This document shows, one piece after another, positions 1 through 6,763 of a DNA stretch of 14,918 nt. The stretch's first letter is position 1. Each line of letters begins with the position of its first letter. The stretch comes from Patescibacteria group bacterium UBA1372 (lineage in GTDB: Bacteria > Patescibacteriota > Microgenomatia > UBA12405), in NCBI GenBank assembly GCA_002306295.1, contig DBRI01000004.1:1-14918 (forward strand), read 5' to 3'. The translations under genes were made by a program, and so were the position numbers. Under the pieces are notes generated by a model. It had not been told where the DNA came from, made no database searches, and was given only the letters and a program-made list of their open reading frames with translations.

Positions 1-23
1 CGGATTCGTTTTAGAACTTACTA

Positions 24-788
24 CTAGGATATTCTTCGGCAAATATCTTTAAATTCAGCTAAAGCGGGATTAAAAATTGACCTATATTCTTCAAAAATCT
101 CTGCTCCTAGTCCGTGTAGATCAAAGCGAGCTTCAAGGTATTCAGGAGATAATTGATCGGGTTGAAACAAATATAGTTGACCATCAGGTTTTTTTCGACG
201 AATAGTACCTGCATCTTTGAGTTTATGTCGATAACCTTCAAAATATATAATTCTTGAGGCTGAAACAGCAATTTGTCTAACTAAAGAAACCAATCGTGTT
301 TGAATATCGGGCGATAATATTACAAGCCTGCCACTTTCATATAGGTGAATGGCTACGTCGGCAGGTTTGTGTTCGGATAAGGATATACTATTTGATATTG
401 CTTGAAAAACATATCTACCCTGAAGACCTCCAACCGGCTTACCCTTTTTACCTGGTTTTATTTCTAAACAAAGACAATTTTGGCCTGGATTACCTGAAAC
501 AATATCTGGTTTGGCAAATAATGTGACATTAGAACCAAGGTTAACTGAATAAGTCTTTTCAGTGGCAATAGGCGGAGGATAATTATCCCAGACAAATCTG
601 GTTAAATAATCGGGATTGTCATGATGATGGGTAAGGTTGTATTCAATTTGTTTGTGGATAGCTCGTCCCCGTTTGGACGCTTCAACGGCCATTTGGCGAT
701 CGGCTTCTGAAAATTGGTGAGTTTGAGAAATAACTAGATTAATAACAGTAGAAGGATTAATGGTAAAAGGTTTATCAATTTCAAGCAA
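24..788 (-). CDS. PD-(D/E)XK nuclease-like protein
   Basis: Likely a DNA-acting nuclease of the PD-(D/E)XK superfamily, resembling the RecB/Cas4-type nuclease core. In 254 residues it shows, in order, a G-x-x-x-H element (G41, H45), E77, the P94-D95 pair, the E109-I-K111 triad element, and a downstream Gln (Q129) in a helix. That is the order expected for metal-dependent phosphodiester cleavage. The Cys cluster of true Cas4/AddB is absent, and no helicase domain is fused. The start is TTG; a stop lies nine codons upstream with no ATG between, and a later start would approach the G-x-x-x-H region. It is last in a minus-strand run, 46 bases after the Excalibur gene, so cotranscription is plausible. 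The substrate and role (repair, defence or DNA uptake) cannot be told from sequence. The superfamily call is fairly safe; the exact family is unknown. Confidence 0.7.
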   Translation of the reverse strand: MLEIDKPFTINPSTVINLVISQTHQFSEADRQMAVEASKRGRAIHKQIEYNLTHHHDNPDYLTRFVWDNYPPPIATEKTYSVNLGSNVTLFAKPDIVSGNPGQNCLCLEIKPGKKGKPVGGLQGRYVFQAISNSISLSEHKPADVAIHLYESGRLVILSPDIQTRLVSLVRQIAVSASRIIYFEGYRHKLKDAGTIRRKKPDGQLYLFQPDQLSPEYLEARFDLHGLGAEIFEEYRSIFNPALAEFKDICRRIS

Positions 789-834
789 GTTAAAATAACT
801 ATAGGCTAGAAACTAGACTAAGGCAAGAGTGATT

Positions 835-1206
835 TTATTGGCCTACTGGTAGGCTTTCACAAGCAACACCGTCTTTGTCTCCATCAAGACGGTTGGTATC
901 TTGACTAACGCCACCGGCTTTGTCAAAAAAAGCTTGGGCTTCTGCTTGAGTAGAAAAATCATCACAATTGTATTCATCGGTGTATTTACCACCAGATTCA
1001 ACAACATTACCGGACTTGTCTCTCATTACTCGGGCTTGTTCTAAAGATTCACCCTGTAAGAGTTTGCCAATATCCCAATCGTTTTCAGTAGCCTCGAGGC
1101 CAAAAGCGGCAGCTAAAATAACGAAAACGACACCCAAAATGGGTTTGAGAATATTTTTTGTCTTTTCAGAACTTTGGGCTAGTGGTTTGAATTTTGGTAG
1201 AGCCAT
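835..1206 (-). CDS. Membrane-anchored Excalibur-domain protein
   Basis: A 123-residue protein with one N-terminal membrane segment (about residues 19-37), a polar linker, and a C-terminal Excalibur domain (about 79-118). The domain has its hallmark C81 and the calcium-loop-like D-x-D-x-D-G stretch (108-113), followed by C116-E. Excalibur domains are small extracellular modules with an EF-hand-like calcium loop, and they are often attached to secreted nucleases or other surface proteins. Here the domain stands alone on an anchor, so it probably sits outside the cell as a binding or structural module. The two cysteines could form a disulfide. It starts 5 bases after the 30-aa microprotein gene, with no Shine-Dalgarno visible, so it is very likely translated from the same mRNA. 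Confidence 0.8.
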   Translation of the reverse strand: MALPKFKPLAQSSEKTKNILKPILGVVFVILAAAFGLEATENDWDIGKLLQGESLEQARVMRDKSGNVVESGGKYTDEYNCDDFSTQAEAQAFFDKAGGVSQDTNRLDGDKDGVACESLPVGQ

Positions 1207-1211
1207 AGGGT

Positions 1212-1304
1212 CTAAGTTAAACTATAAAACATATAAGCGACTAAAAGGATGAGAACGACGATGATGGTTAGTCGGAACCATTTTTGATTTGTCAGTTTGG
1301 CCAT
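1212..1304 (-). CDS. 30-residue single-pass membrane microprotein
   Basis: This short reading frame encodes 30 residues: a basic polar head ([11 protein letters not shown]) followed by one hydrophobic helix ([16 protein letters not shown]) and a TAG stop. It fits exactly between its neighbours, 8 bases after the stop of the 96-aa gene and 5 bases before the ATG of the Excalibur gene. It keeps the strand and the tight spacing of the operon. The composition (positive head, clean transmembrane helix) is what a real small membrane protein looks like and is unlikely in random AT-rich spacer. Its function is unknown. It may help assemble or regulate the two membrane-anchored neighbours. Coding status is inferred from layout and composition only. 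Confidence 0.6.
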   Translation of the reverse strand: MAKLTNQKWFRLTIIVVLILLVAYMFYSLT

Positions 1305-1312
1305 ATTTTTAT

Positions 1313-1603
1313 TTAAATTTTAACCGGGTAATAGTCACCAGATTTTTTGGAAGCTTTATCCCCTAAAGAATATGCATTGTAAGTGTCTTTACTAACTGTA
1401 ACTTTTACTTTTTTGCCGGAATCAGTCTTAAAAACCAAAATATGTTTTTCGGGAGTAGAACTGTCGTCGTCTGTGTCAGCTTCTATATATTTTTTGTCAA
1501 CCAACTCACCTGTCCAACTGGATTTTTTTTGACGATAAGAAAAATAAGAAAATATGGCAGTAACTGCTAAAACAAAGACAACAGTCAGAACAGTTTCATT
1601 CAT
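1313..1603 (-). CDS. Small membrane-anchored protein, DUF7489-like
   Basis: A 96-residue protein with an N-terminal membrane helix (about 5-22), a short basic stretch (RQKK), then a soluble domain. The soluble domain opens with a W-T-G-E-L-V-D-K-K strand and is rich in beta-strand residues up to the C-terminus. The layout resembles the DUF7489 type of small beta domain, but that match is from memory and unsure. The ATG at 1603 is preferred over the in-frame TTG at 1618 because an extended -10 element (TGCTACACT) ends five bases before it. That spacing is shared by many genes in this window. It starts just after the ATPase stop codon and is followed at 8 bases by the microprotein gene. No function can be assigned. 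Confidence 0.65.
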   Translation of the reverse strand: MNETVLTVVFVLAVTAIFSYFSYRQKKSSWTGELVDKKYIEADTDDDSSTPEKHILVFKTDSGKKVKVTVSKDTYNAYSLGDKASKKSGDYYPVKI

Positions 1604-1608
1604 AAAAA

Positions 1609-1617
1609 AGTGTAGCA
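1609..1617 (-). promoter_or_regulatory. Extended -10 promoter, leaderless, for the 96-aa membrane protein
   Basis: Reading the minus strand, TG-C-TACACT is followed by five bases and then the ATG at 1603, which would place the transcript start at about the ATG. No convincing -35 was found. It overlaps the end of the ATPase gene and may act as an internal operon promoter. Confidence 0.4.
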
Positions 1618-1624
1618 AAAATGT

Positions 1625-2917
1625 TTATAAAATGGGATCGGTTAAAAGCCACTTGAAAAGCGGAATAACCTTTATTGCTTGGTCATCAACTATTATAGTA
1701 TCAATAATATTTTCAGAAATAATTAATAACTTTGATTGAGGTTGCTCTTTTGAGGCATCTACTAAAGCTCTTACTTCCCTATCTTTAGTTTGATCATCAA
1801 GGTTTTGACAGACTTGAATAAGTAGGCGCTTGTGAGGAATAAAAAAGTCAACTTCAAAACCTGTTTGGGTTTTGTAGTAAAAAGGAGTTAAATTATTTTG
1901 GCGTAAATAAAGGTAAACCAAATTTTCCATAAAACGACCAGTATTACTGGAAAAGGAAAAACCAATTGATTTTGATAAACCGGTATCGATTGAATATATT
2001 TTTTTGGGAGCGATTTGCTGTTCTTTGACAGAATAAGCATATTTTTTGACAGTAAAAAACAACCAACTATTTTCTAGAAAATCAATATAGCTCTTGACTG
2101 TATTGACACTACCTAGCTTTAATAAATCTTTTAATTTGTTAAAAGAAATCAAAGAAGAAATATTGCTTAATAAAAAAAGAGATAACTCTTTTATATTTGA
2201 GGTATTGTCTAATTTGTAACGAGTGGCAATATCTCGATATAAAACATCATCATAAAGAGCCTTATGAATAGGTAGTTTTGGATATTTTAAAAAATCTGGA
2301 ATACCTCCTTGATTTAAATAATCTCTAATTTGTTTTAATAATTGCCCAGATTTTTTAGTGGATAAAATCTTTGAGGTAGGCATAGGTATATTTTTGTAGT
2401 CGAGATATTCAATAAAAGAAAAAGGGTATAGATCAATTCGGATAGATCTACCCGTTAGTCGAGTACCCAATTCTTTGGAAAGAAGTGAAGCGTTGGATCC
2501 AGTGATGATGAACTTGAAACCTTGATCATGAAGTCTTCTAACAAATCTTTCCCACTGTGGAACATTTTGAATCTCATCAAAAAGGAAGACTTTTTTAGAG
2601 CCATATAAACTTATTAGTGTCTGATAAAGAGTATCAAAATCTTGAGAACGAAAATTTAAAAGCCTTTCATCTTCAAAATTTACAAAATAGAATTTATCTG
2701 AAAAGTATTTTTTGGCTATTTGAGCTAACAAAGTTGATTTGCCTACTCTTCTTAAACCAGTAATGATAATAATTTGGGAAGATTTTATGGCAGGCTTAAG
2801 TTTAGCTAAAATTTGCCTAGTGACACCTAGATCTTTTTTGAGGAAAGCTTTATATTGTTCGTCTAAAACCAATTCTAATATTTCAGTTGAAAGCTTGACA
2901 GATTGATACTTAACCAT
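1625..2917 (-). CDS. AAA ATPase with DUF4143 domain
   Basis: A 430-residue P-loop ATPase of the AAA_14/DUF4143 type. The Walker A loop G-L-R-R-V-G-K-S-T lies at about residues 54-62, Walker B (V-F-L-F-D-E) at about 110-115, and a T-G-S-N sensor-like motif at about 139-142. The family signature L-Y-P-F-S-F-x-E-Y-L follows. The C-terminal DUF4143 region carries K-I-Y-S-I-D-T-G and then E-V-D-F-F, a remnant nuclease-like fold in which the later E-x-K is replaced by I-Q-V-C, as I recall being common in this family. Such proteins are widespread, often mobile or linked to toxin-like systems, and their role is poorly known. ATG 2917 is chosen over TTG 2932 because a near-perfect promoter ends five bases before it. 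It heads the operon of small membrane proteins. Confidence 0.85.
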   Translation of the reverse strand: MVKYQSVKLSTEILELVLDEQYKAFLKKDLGVTRQILAKLKPAIKSSQIIIITGLRRVGKSTLLAQIAKKYFSDKFYFVNFEDERLLNFRSQDFDTLYQTLISLYGSKKVFLFDEIQNVPQWERFVRRLHDQGFKFIITGSNASLLSKELGTRLTGRSIRIDLYPFSFIEYLDYKNIPMPTSKILSTKKSGQLLKQIRDYLNQGGIPDFLKYPKLPIHKALYDDVLYRDIATRYKLDNTSNIKELSLFLLSNISSLISFNKLKDLLKLGSVNTVKSYIDFLENSWLFFTVKKYAYSVKEQQIAPKKIYSIDTGLSKSIGFSFSSNTGRFMENLVYLYLRQNNLTPFYYKTQTGFEVDFFIPHKRLLIQVCQNLDDQTKDREVRALVDASKEQPQSKLLIISENIIDTIIVDDQAIKVIPLFKWLLTDPIL

Positions 2918-2922
2918 GAATA

Positions 2923-2951
2923 ATAGTATCAAATTTAGTTTTCAATGTCAA
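2923..2951 (-). promoter_or_regulatory. Strong leaderless promoter of the AAA ATPase operon
   Basis: On the minus strand a perfect -35 TTGACA (2946-2951) is followed by a 17-base spacer and -10 TACTAT (2923-2928). The -10 is preceded by TGA, an extended -10. Five bases separate the -10 from ATG 2917, so transcription should begin at about the start codon, giving a leaderless mRNA. This is the clearest sigma-70-type promoter in the window, and it decides the start of the gene. Confidence 0.75.
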
Positions 2952-3034
2952 TGAAATCTATTTCTTTTTGTTTTCATTTGAATTGAAATCTTTTGTGATT
3001 TAATAGTGGTGTTTGTAAAAGAATTTTATCAAAA

Positions 3035-3523
3035 CTAAGGCCTGTTTTTGTATAGTCTACCAGGATAAGTTTGGCTGGTATTGAGATACTGATAAAACTT
3101 CCTCATTTTGTTTTGTCTTAAGAGGGTTTCGTTGAGGCCGAAATAATCCATAAGCCAAGCTGACAGAATAACAGACAGAATAAAAAGAAAAACTATCAGA
3201 CGGAAATTTTTTTGATAGGAAAAATCATATTTTTTGAGAAGAAAAATACCAGCAAAAATAGATACAGGGGCTAGAAGTACAAGCCACCAAGGAAAAGAAG
3301 AAACAATTTGGGAGAGACGGAGGGAAAACATAGGTCCGTGAGCACGGCTAATGAAAAAGAGAAGATTGGTAACAAAAATGGCAAAAATAGTCAGACCAAC
3401 CAAACCAAATATTGACAGTATAGAACCCAAAACAAAATACCACCTAGGTAGTGGGCGAATTTTGCCAGATGTGATTTGAGACATAACAATTTTGTTTAAG
3501 TCTATTTTTTTATTTTTTGGCAT
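3035..3523 (-). CDS. Three-helix membrane protein, candidate anti-sigma factor
   Basis: A 162-residue protein with a basic cytoplasmic N-terminus (about 1-27), three predicted membrane helices (about 30-58, 77-96 and 107-127) and a polar tail rich in Tyr, Asn and basic residues. It starts with ATG inside the end of the ECF sigma gene, a 22-base overlap, so the two are translationally coupled. Gene pairs of this kind usually encode a sigma factor and the membrane protein that restrains it, with the N-terminal cytoplasmic segment binding the sigma factor. No known anti-sigma domain (zinc-binding HxxxCxxC or RskA-like) is visible, so the role is inferred from context only. The tail after helix 3 could be cytoplasmic or exposed; topology was judged by eye. 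Confidence 0.65.
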   Translation of the reverse strand: MPKNKKIDLNKIVMSQITSGKIRPLPRWYFVLGSILSIFGLVGLTIFAIFVTNLLFFISRAHGPMFSLRLSQIVSSFPWWLVLLAPVSIFAGIFLLKKYDFSYQKNFRLIVFLFILSVILSAWLMDYFGLNETLLRQNKMRKFYQYLNTSQTYPGRLYKNRP

Positions 3524-4050
3524 ATTTGTTTCATTAAAATTTTAGCCCGATTGATACGGGTACCGATAGTACCAATAGGAAGTCTTAAGATATCACTAAT
3601 TTCCTGATAAGATTTCTCCTCTAAAAAATAAAGAGACAGAGGTTCCCGGTACATGATGGGTATAAGTGAAAGACAATGGTGAGTATGCTTTTTGAGTTCG
3701 AGCTTGATGGCATCGTCTTCTAAATCCTGACCACTATCAATTTCCAAATCCTCTAGAAGTGGCATTTCTTTTTTGTATTTTTTATAACTATCCATAGTCA
3801 GATTGTGAGCGATTCTATATATCCAACTACTAAACTTTTTTTTGAGATTAAAGCCATTTAGATTGACGTAAGCTTTAATAAAAGTTTCCTGGACAATGTC
3901 TTGAGTACTAAAATCATGGCCAGTTAGGTAATTAACATATCTTAAAAGCTTATCCTGATAGCGAGAGATAATGTGACTATAAAGCTGTTTATCTTTAGTC
4001 GTGACCAGTTTGACTATATCTTGATCTGATAATTTGGCAAAATCGGTCAT
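3502..4050 (-). CDS. ECF-type RNA polymerase sigma factor
   Basis: A 182-residue sigma-70 family factor of the extracytoplasmic-function class, with only regions 2 and 4. Region 2 (about 25-94) has the -10-recognising core D-I-V-Q-E-T-F-I-K-A-Y (51-61) and the following W-I-Y-R-I-A-H-N (76-83). Region 4 (about 125-175) has the helix-turn-helix Y-Q-E-I-S-D-I-L-R-L-P-I-G-T-I (148-162) and R-I-N-R-A-K. The size is normal for ECF sigmas. The last codons overlap the downstream membrane protein, a likely partner. The upstream gene is a secreted helical protein, separated by a hairpin terminator. A TATACT -10 lies 14 bases before the ATG. The signal it answers to is unknown; the context suggests an envelope-related one. 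Confidence 0.92.
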   Translation of the reverse strand: MTDFAKLSDQDIVKLVTTKDKQLYSHIISRYQDKLLRYVNYLTGHDFSTQDIVQETFIKAYVNLNGFNLKKKFSSWIYRIAHNLTMDSYKKYKKEMPLLEDLEIDSGQDLEDDAIKLELKKHTHHCLSLIPIMYREPLSLYFLEEKSYQEISDILRLPIGTIGTRINRAKILMKQICQKIKK

Positions 4051-4064
4051 AATTTGTTATTAAT

Positions 4065-4070
4065 AGTATA
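4065..4070 (-). promoter_or_regulatory. Possible -10 of the ECF sigma gene
   Basis: TATACT on the minus strand, 14 bases before ATG 4050. It sits just beyond the terminator hairpin, so the sigma gene could have its own promoter even if transcription from the upstream gene stops. The -35 position falls inside the hairpin and does not match the housekeeping consensus, so an alternative sigma (autoregulation) is possible. Confidence 0.4.
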
Positions 4071-4075
4071 TCCTA

Positions 4076-4105
4076 AAAGACACCCCAGTGGTGTGGGGTG
4101 TCTTT
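4076..4105 (-). terminator. Intrinsic terminator after the secreted protein gene
   Basis: A perfect 12-bp inverted repeat: AAAGACACCCCA at 4076-4087 pairs with TGGGGTGTCTTT at 4094-4105 across a six-base loop. Read on the minus strand it begins 10 bases after the stop of the secreted protein, and its 3' arm ends in a run of T followed by T-A. It is the only strong hairpin in the window. It separates the secreted protein from the sigma gene, so it may set the ratio of the two products by partial read-through. Confidence 0.8.
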
Positions 4106-4115
4106 AGAAAATAAT

Positions 4116-4490
4116 TTACTGTCTGTTTTTACCGTAACCTTGTCCTTGTCCTTGACCTGAACCATTTCTTAAACCTAAGCCTAATTCGGCTCGGATTTTA
4201 TTGGCTTCTTCAAGATTACCTTCTAAGGCGTACTGATGAGCTTGAACGAATTTGTCAAAGTTATTGGCATTGACGACTTGAGTAACTCGGCCACGTCCTT
4301 GCATAAGGTTTTTCCAAGCGTTGTAGTCTTTTTCTTCAAAAGCGGCAGTCATTTGTGTATGCCTTTCCTCTGAGTAATTTGGACCCTGAACTGATGGATC
4401 TCCCCTATAGGCTTGAACCATACTTGGTGTCAAGACTAAACCTGTTAAAAGTAGAGCTGAAGCTCTGACTAAAATTGATTTCTTATTCAT
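4116..4490 (-). CDS. Small secreted helical protein next to the ECF sigma gene
   Basis: A 124-residue exported protein. It has a basic start (MNKK), a hydrophobic core (about 8-22), and a signal-peptidase-I-like V-Q-A cleavage site before Tyr28. The mature part is charged and helical, with a D-Y-N-A-W-K motif (55-60) and R-G-R-V-T-Q, and ends in a Gly/Gln repeat (about 109-120). The repeat is written in DNA as an imperfect hexamer, CCTTGT-CCTTGT-CCTTGA, at 4138-4155. I do not recognise a named family; the all-helical, envelope-located type is reminiscent of small periplasmic stress proteins such as Spy/CpxP, but there is no LTxxQ motif. It is the only gene here with a good Shine-Dalgarno. Placement before an ECF sigma suggests it is a sensor, a target or a highly expressed effector of that regulon. 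Confidence 0.75.
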   Translation of the reverse strand: MNKKSILVRASALLLTGLVLTPSMVQAYRGDPSVQGPNYSEERHTQMTAAFEEKDYNAWKNLMQGRGRVTQVVNANNFDKFVQAHQYALEGNLEEANKIRAELGLGLRNGSGQGQGQGYGKNRQ

Positions 4491-4497
4491 TTGTATT

Positions 4498-4505
4498 CAC
4501 CCCCT
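4498..4505 (-). promoter_or_regulatory. Shine-Dalgarno of the secreted protein
   Basis: AGGGGGTG on the minus strand, nine bases before ATG 4490, close to the ideal AGGAGGTG. No other gene in the window has a comparable ribosome-binding site. The gene therefore probably has a real 5' leader and high translation. A TATAGT at 4523-4528 (minus strand) is a possible -10 for a leader of roughly 25 bases. Confidence 0.65.
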
Positions 4506-4608
4506 AATATTATTAACTTGTAACTATAATTAGTACTGCTAAGGGTCTGATTTTCTTTCAAGCAAATTTTTCTAGGTTTGGGAATTGGTCAGAAAAGAGA
4601 TTAACAAA

Positions 4609-4614
4609 TATAAT
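4609..4614 (+). promoter_or_regulatory. Leaderless -10 of the alpha/beta hydrolase
   Basis: A perfect TATAAT ends five bases before ATG 4620. A weak -35 (TTGGTC, 4585-4590) lies 18 bases upstream. The start of transcription would fall at about the ATG. The hexamer includes the first base of the alternative TTG start at 4614, which argues against that start. Confidence 0.55.
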
Positions 4615-4619
4615 TGGGT

Positions 4620-5636
4620 ATGGTCAAAAAAATTATAGTGGTGCTGGTGATTGTGATTTTGGGAGCTTATTTAATGACTAATAGAACAAATAAGTTAACA
4701 GACGAAATTAGCACACCAAAAAATAACCAGGTAACTGAGACTTTGGGAGAAGATTTGCCTGAGATGGCAATAGAAGTGATGAGGCAAAGAGACTACCCCG
4801 GAAGTAAAATTATAATTGAGGAAACTTTGGGCTCTGGTGTAAATTACGAAAGATATATTGCCTCATATATTTCAGAGGGAAATAAGATATATGGATTGTT
4901 GACGATTCCCGAGGGAGAAAGGGGACAAAAATTTCCGATTATTGCTTTTATACATGGTTATATAGCACCCTCTGAATACAAGACAACTGAAAGATATGTG
5001 GCCTATCAAGACGGATTGGCCAGAAACGGATTTATAACTTTTAAAATTGATTTAAGAGGCCATGGCAAGTCTGAAGGTGAGGCCGTAAATAGTCATTTTT
5101 CTGATAAATATGTGGTGGACACGATCAATGCAATAAATTCATTGAAAATGTTGGAGAAAGCAAATGCGGATAGGGTGGGAATTTGGGGACATTCAAATGG
5201 TGGAGAAATAGGTTTAAGAACAATGACAGTGACTAATGATGTTGACGCCGGGGTGTTTTGGGCAGGGGTGGTGGGTAGTTTTGAGGGAATGCTGGAAACT
5301 TATAATAGTAAGATTCCATTTTTAAATTTGGAAAGAAATATACCTGAAATTGTTAAAATCAATGGAAAGCCCTCAGAAAACCCTGAATTTTGGCAAAAAA
5401 TTGATCCCTATGCATATTTGGTTGACATAAAGGGAGCTATACAACTACACCACGGAACGAGAGATGTAAGTGTGCCGATGGAATTATCTAGACTTTTAAG
5501 AGACGAGATGGTCAAAGTTGGTGGAGATATTGAACTGTATGAGTATGAAGGGGCTGACCATAATTTATCGGCTCCGGCTTTTAGTCTAGCGATGGATAGA
5601 ACAATTGAGTTTTTTAGGCAAAATTTAGTTAATTAA
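4620..5636 (+). CDS. Membrane-anchored alpha/beta hydrolase (serine esterase/peptidase type)
   Basis: A 338-residue serine hydrolase tethered by an N-terminal helix (about 4-19), with its catalytic domain probably outside the cell. The fold is shown by F-I-H-G (110-113, oxyanion strand), D-L-R-G-H-G-K-S (144-151) and the nucleophile elbow G-H-S-N-G-G with Ser192. Asp282 (G-T-R-D-V-S-V-P) and His314 (G-A-D-H-N) complete the triad. The pattern matches the prolyl-oligopeptidase/dienelactone-hydrolase-like group, usually esterases or peptidases acting on small substrates; the exact substrate is unknown. ATG 4620 is chosen over TTG 4614 because a TATAAT -10 overlaps the latter. It diverges from the secreted-protein gene and meets the CAP gene tail to tail, sharing a TTAA that holds both stop codons. 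There is no room for a terminator between them. Confidence 0.87.
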   Translation: MVKKIIVVLVIVILGAYLMTNRTNKLTDEISTPKNNQVTETLGEDLPEMAIEVMRQRDYPGSKIIIEETLGSGVNYERYIASYISEGNKIYGLLTIPEGERGQKFPIIAFIHGYIAPSEYKTTERYVAYQDGLARNGFITFKIDLRGHGKSEGEAVNSHFSDKYVVDTINAINSLKMLEKANADRVGIWGHSNGGEIGLRTMTVTNDVDAGVFWAGVVGSFEGMLETYNSKIPFLNLERNIPEIVKINGKPSENPEFWQKIDPYAYLVDIKGAIQLHHGTRDVSVPMELSRLLRDEMVKVGGDIELYEYEGADHNLSAPAFSLAMDRTIEFFRQNLVN

Positions 5637-6760
5637 AATTTGCCGGTGGCAAAGATGAGACAGGTGGAAACACCATCGATACCGATACCAACATGGGACC
5701 AGATACTGTTTCGTTGGTTTTTGTCATGGGGTTCGTCACCGGCATAGATCCATTCAATTAGGTGAACTCCAAGCATACGGTATCCATAGCTGGTGTTTTC
5801 TCCCAGCTGGTTAAAACCGAGTATATTGAAGCCGTCCTGGTTGGTGAGAAAATCATTGAAACCAGCGTGACCATCGGTGGTTTTAATACTAGTAAAATAT
5901 TTGGCTCTGGAGTCGGCATAATCGGCTAATTTTTGATCCCAGGTGAGAACAGAAACACCTTTACTACGGCGATAATCGTTTAGAGCAGTAAAAAGTTCTT
6001 CGACAGTGGACATACGGTCGTCATTTTGAACTTTCATAGTCCAGGTGTGTTCGTCGATCTGAACAGCTTTGCCCCAGGGGGTGGAATCGTCAGTTGGCCG
6101 AGGAATTGGATTGGTGGTAATAGTAATTGGGGAATGGGTTAGGCTGGAGCCAAGAACAAGGGTGATAATATAACCGTCTTGGCTTTGGCCGACTTTGAGA
6201 CAGGCAATGTCGGTAGATTGATTGTGTTTTTCCTCAAGAAGGAGAAGTTTACTTTTGGCAGTGTCTAAATTGGCTAGATTGGTAAGAATATATTCGGCTA
6301 TAAGATTTTGAGGATAAACAGGCTTTTGAACTTGATCTAAATTGCCGTTATTAGCAAGTATTTGATCGAGTCTGGTTTGGGCAAAAAGACATAATTGATC
6401 TGATTTGGTCAATGGATTGATATTGAGATCAGCTCTGATTTGGTTTAAATAATCAAAGAGTTGATTTTCGTCGATTTGATCTGGCGGAGTTGGAGTAAGC
6501 TCCACTATTTCTAGTTGTTGAGTGTCCAACTTATAGCTGGGAACTGAAAGAAAGGCAGAAAAAAGAATTGAGGTGGATAGTAACCAAAATAAAAAGAGAA
6601 AAAAGGAAACGAGGCGAAAACGGCGTATTTTTAGACAAATAGAAAGCAAGAGAACTGAAATAGGACCAAAAATAAATAAAACAATTGTCCAAAAATCTGA
6701 TTTAACAAAGACCCAAAAACCTTGTAGGAAATTAATTATATTTAAAATATCTAATGACAT
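5633..6760 (-). CDS. Membrane-anchored protein with tandem CAP (SCP/PR1) domains
   Basis: A 375-residue protein with two N-terminal membrane helices (about 23-43 and 50-72) and a long extracytoplasmic part. The C-terminal CAP domain (about 250-375) has the expected cavity residues: H298 (D-G-H-A-G), E321 (L-G-E-N-T-S), E336 (I-E-W), H345 with N348, and H356-V-G-I-G-I. Residues about 98-215 look like a second, degraded copy. L-F-D-Y-L-N-Q-I-R (101-109) parallels L-F-T-A-L-N-D-Y-R (256-264), and both are followed by L-x-x-x-x-x-L-x-x-x-A at matching spacing, but the first copy lacks the His/Glu set. CAP proteins are secreted proteins of diverse function, often binding sterols, lipids or partner proteins. 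It is the last gene of an operon, starting 3 bases after the isomerase stop. Confidence 0.87.
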   Translation of the reverse strand: MSLDILNIINFLQGFWVFVKSDFWTIVLFIFGPISVLLLSICLKIRRFRLVSFFLFLFWLLSTSILFSAFLSVPSYKLDTQQLEIVELTPTPPDQIDENQLFDYLNQIRADLNINPLTKSDQLCLFAQTRLDQILANNGNLDQVQKPVYPQNLIAEYILTNLANLDTAKSKLLLLEEKHNQSTDIACLKVGQSQDGYIITLVLGSSLTHSPITITTNPIPRPTDDSTPWGKAVQIDEHTWTMKVQNDDRMSTVEELFTALNDYRRSKGVSVLTWDQKLADYADSRAKYFTSIKTTDGHAGFNDFLTNQDGFNILGFNQLGENTSYGYRMLGVHLIEWIYAGDEPHDKNQRNSIWSHVGIGIDGVSTCLIFATGKF

Positions 6761-6763
6761 GGT

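Noticed and set aside
800..820. CTAG-AAA-CTAG hairpin between the Excalibur and nuclease genes
   Set aside because: Only a 4-bp stem without a T run; too weak to call a terminator.
2950..2990. Imperfect inverted repeats of AATGAAA/TTTCATT upstream of the ATPase promoter
   Set aside because: Short arms in very AT-rich sequence with a 15-base loop; expected by chance.
4138..4155. Hexamer tandem repeat as a mobile or CRISPR-like repeat
   Set aside because: It is inside the coding sequence and simply encodes the Gly-Gln tail of the secreted protein.
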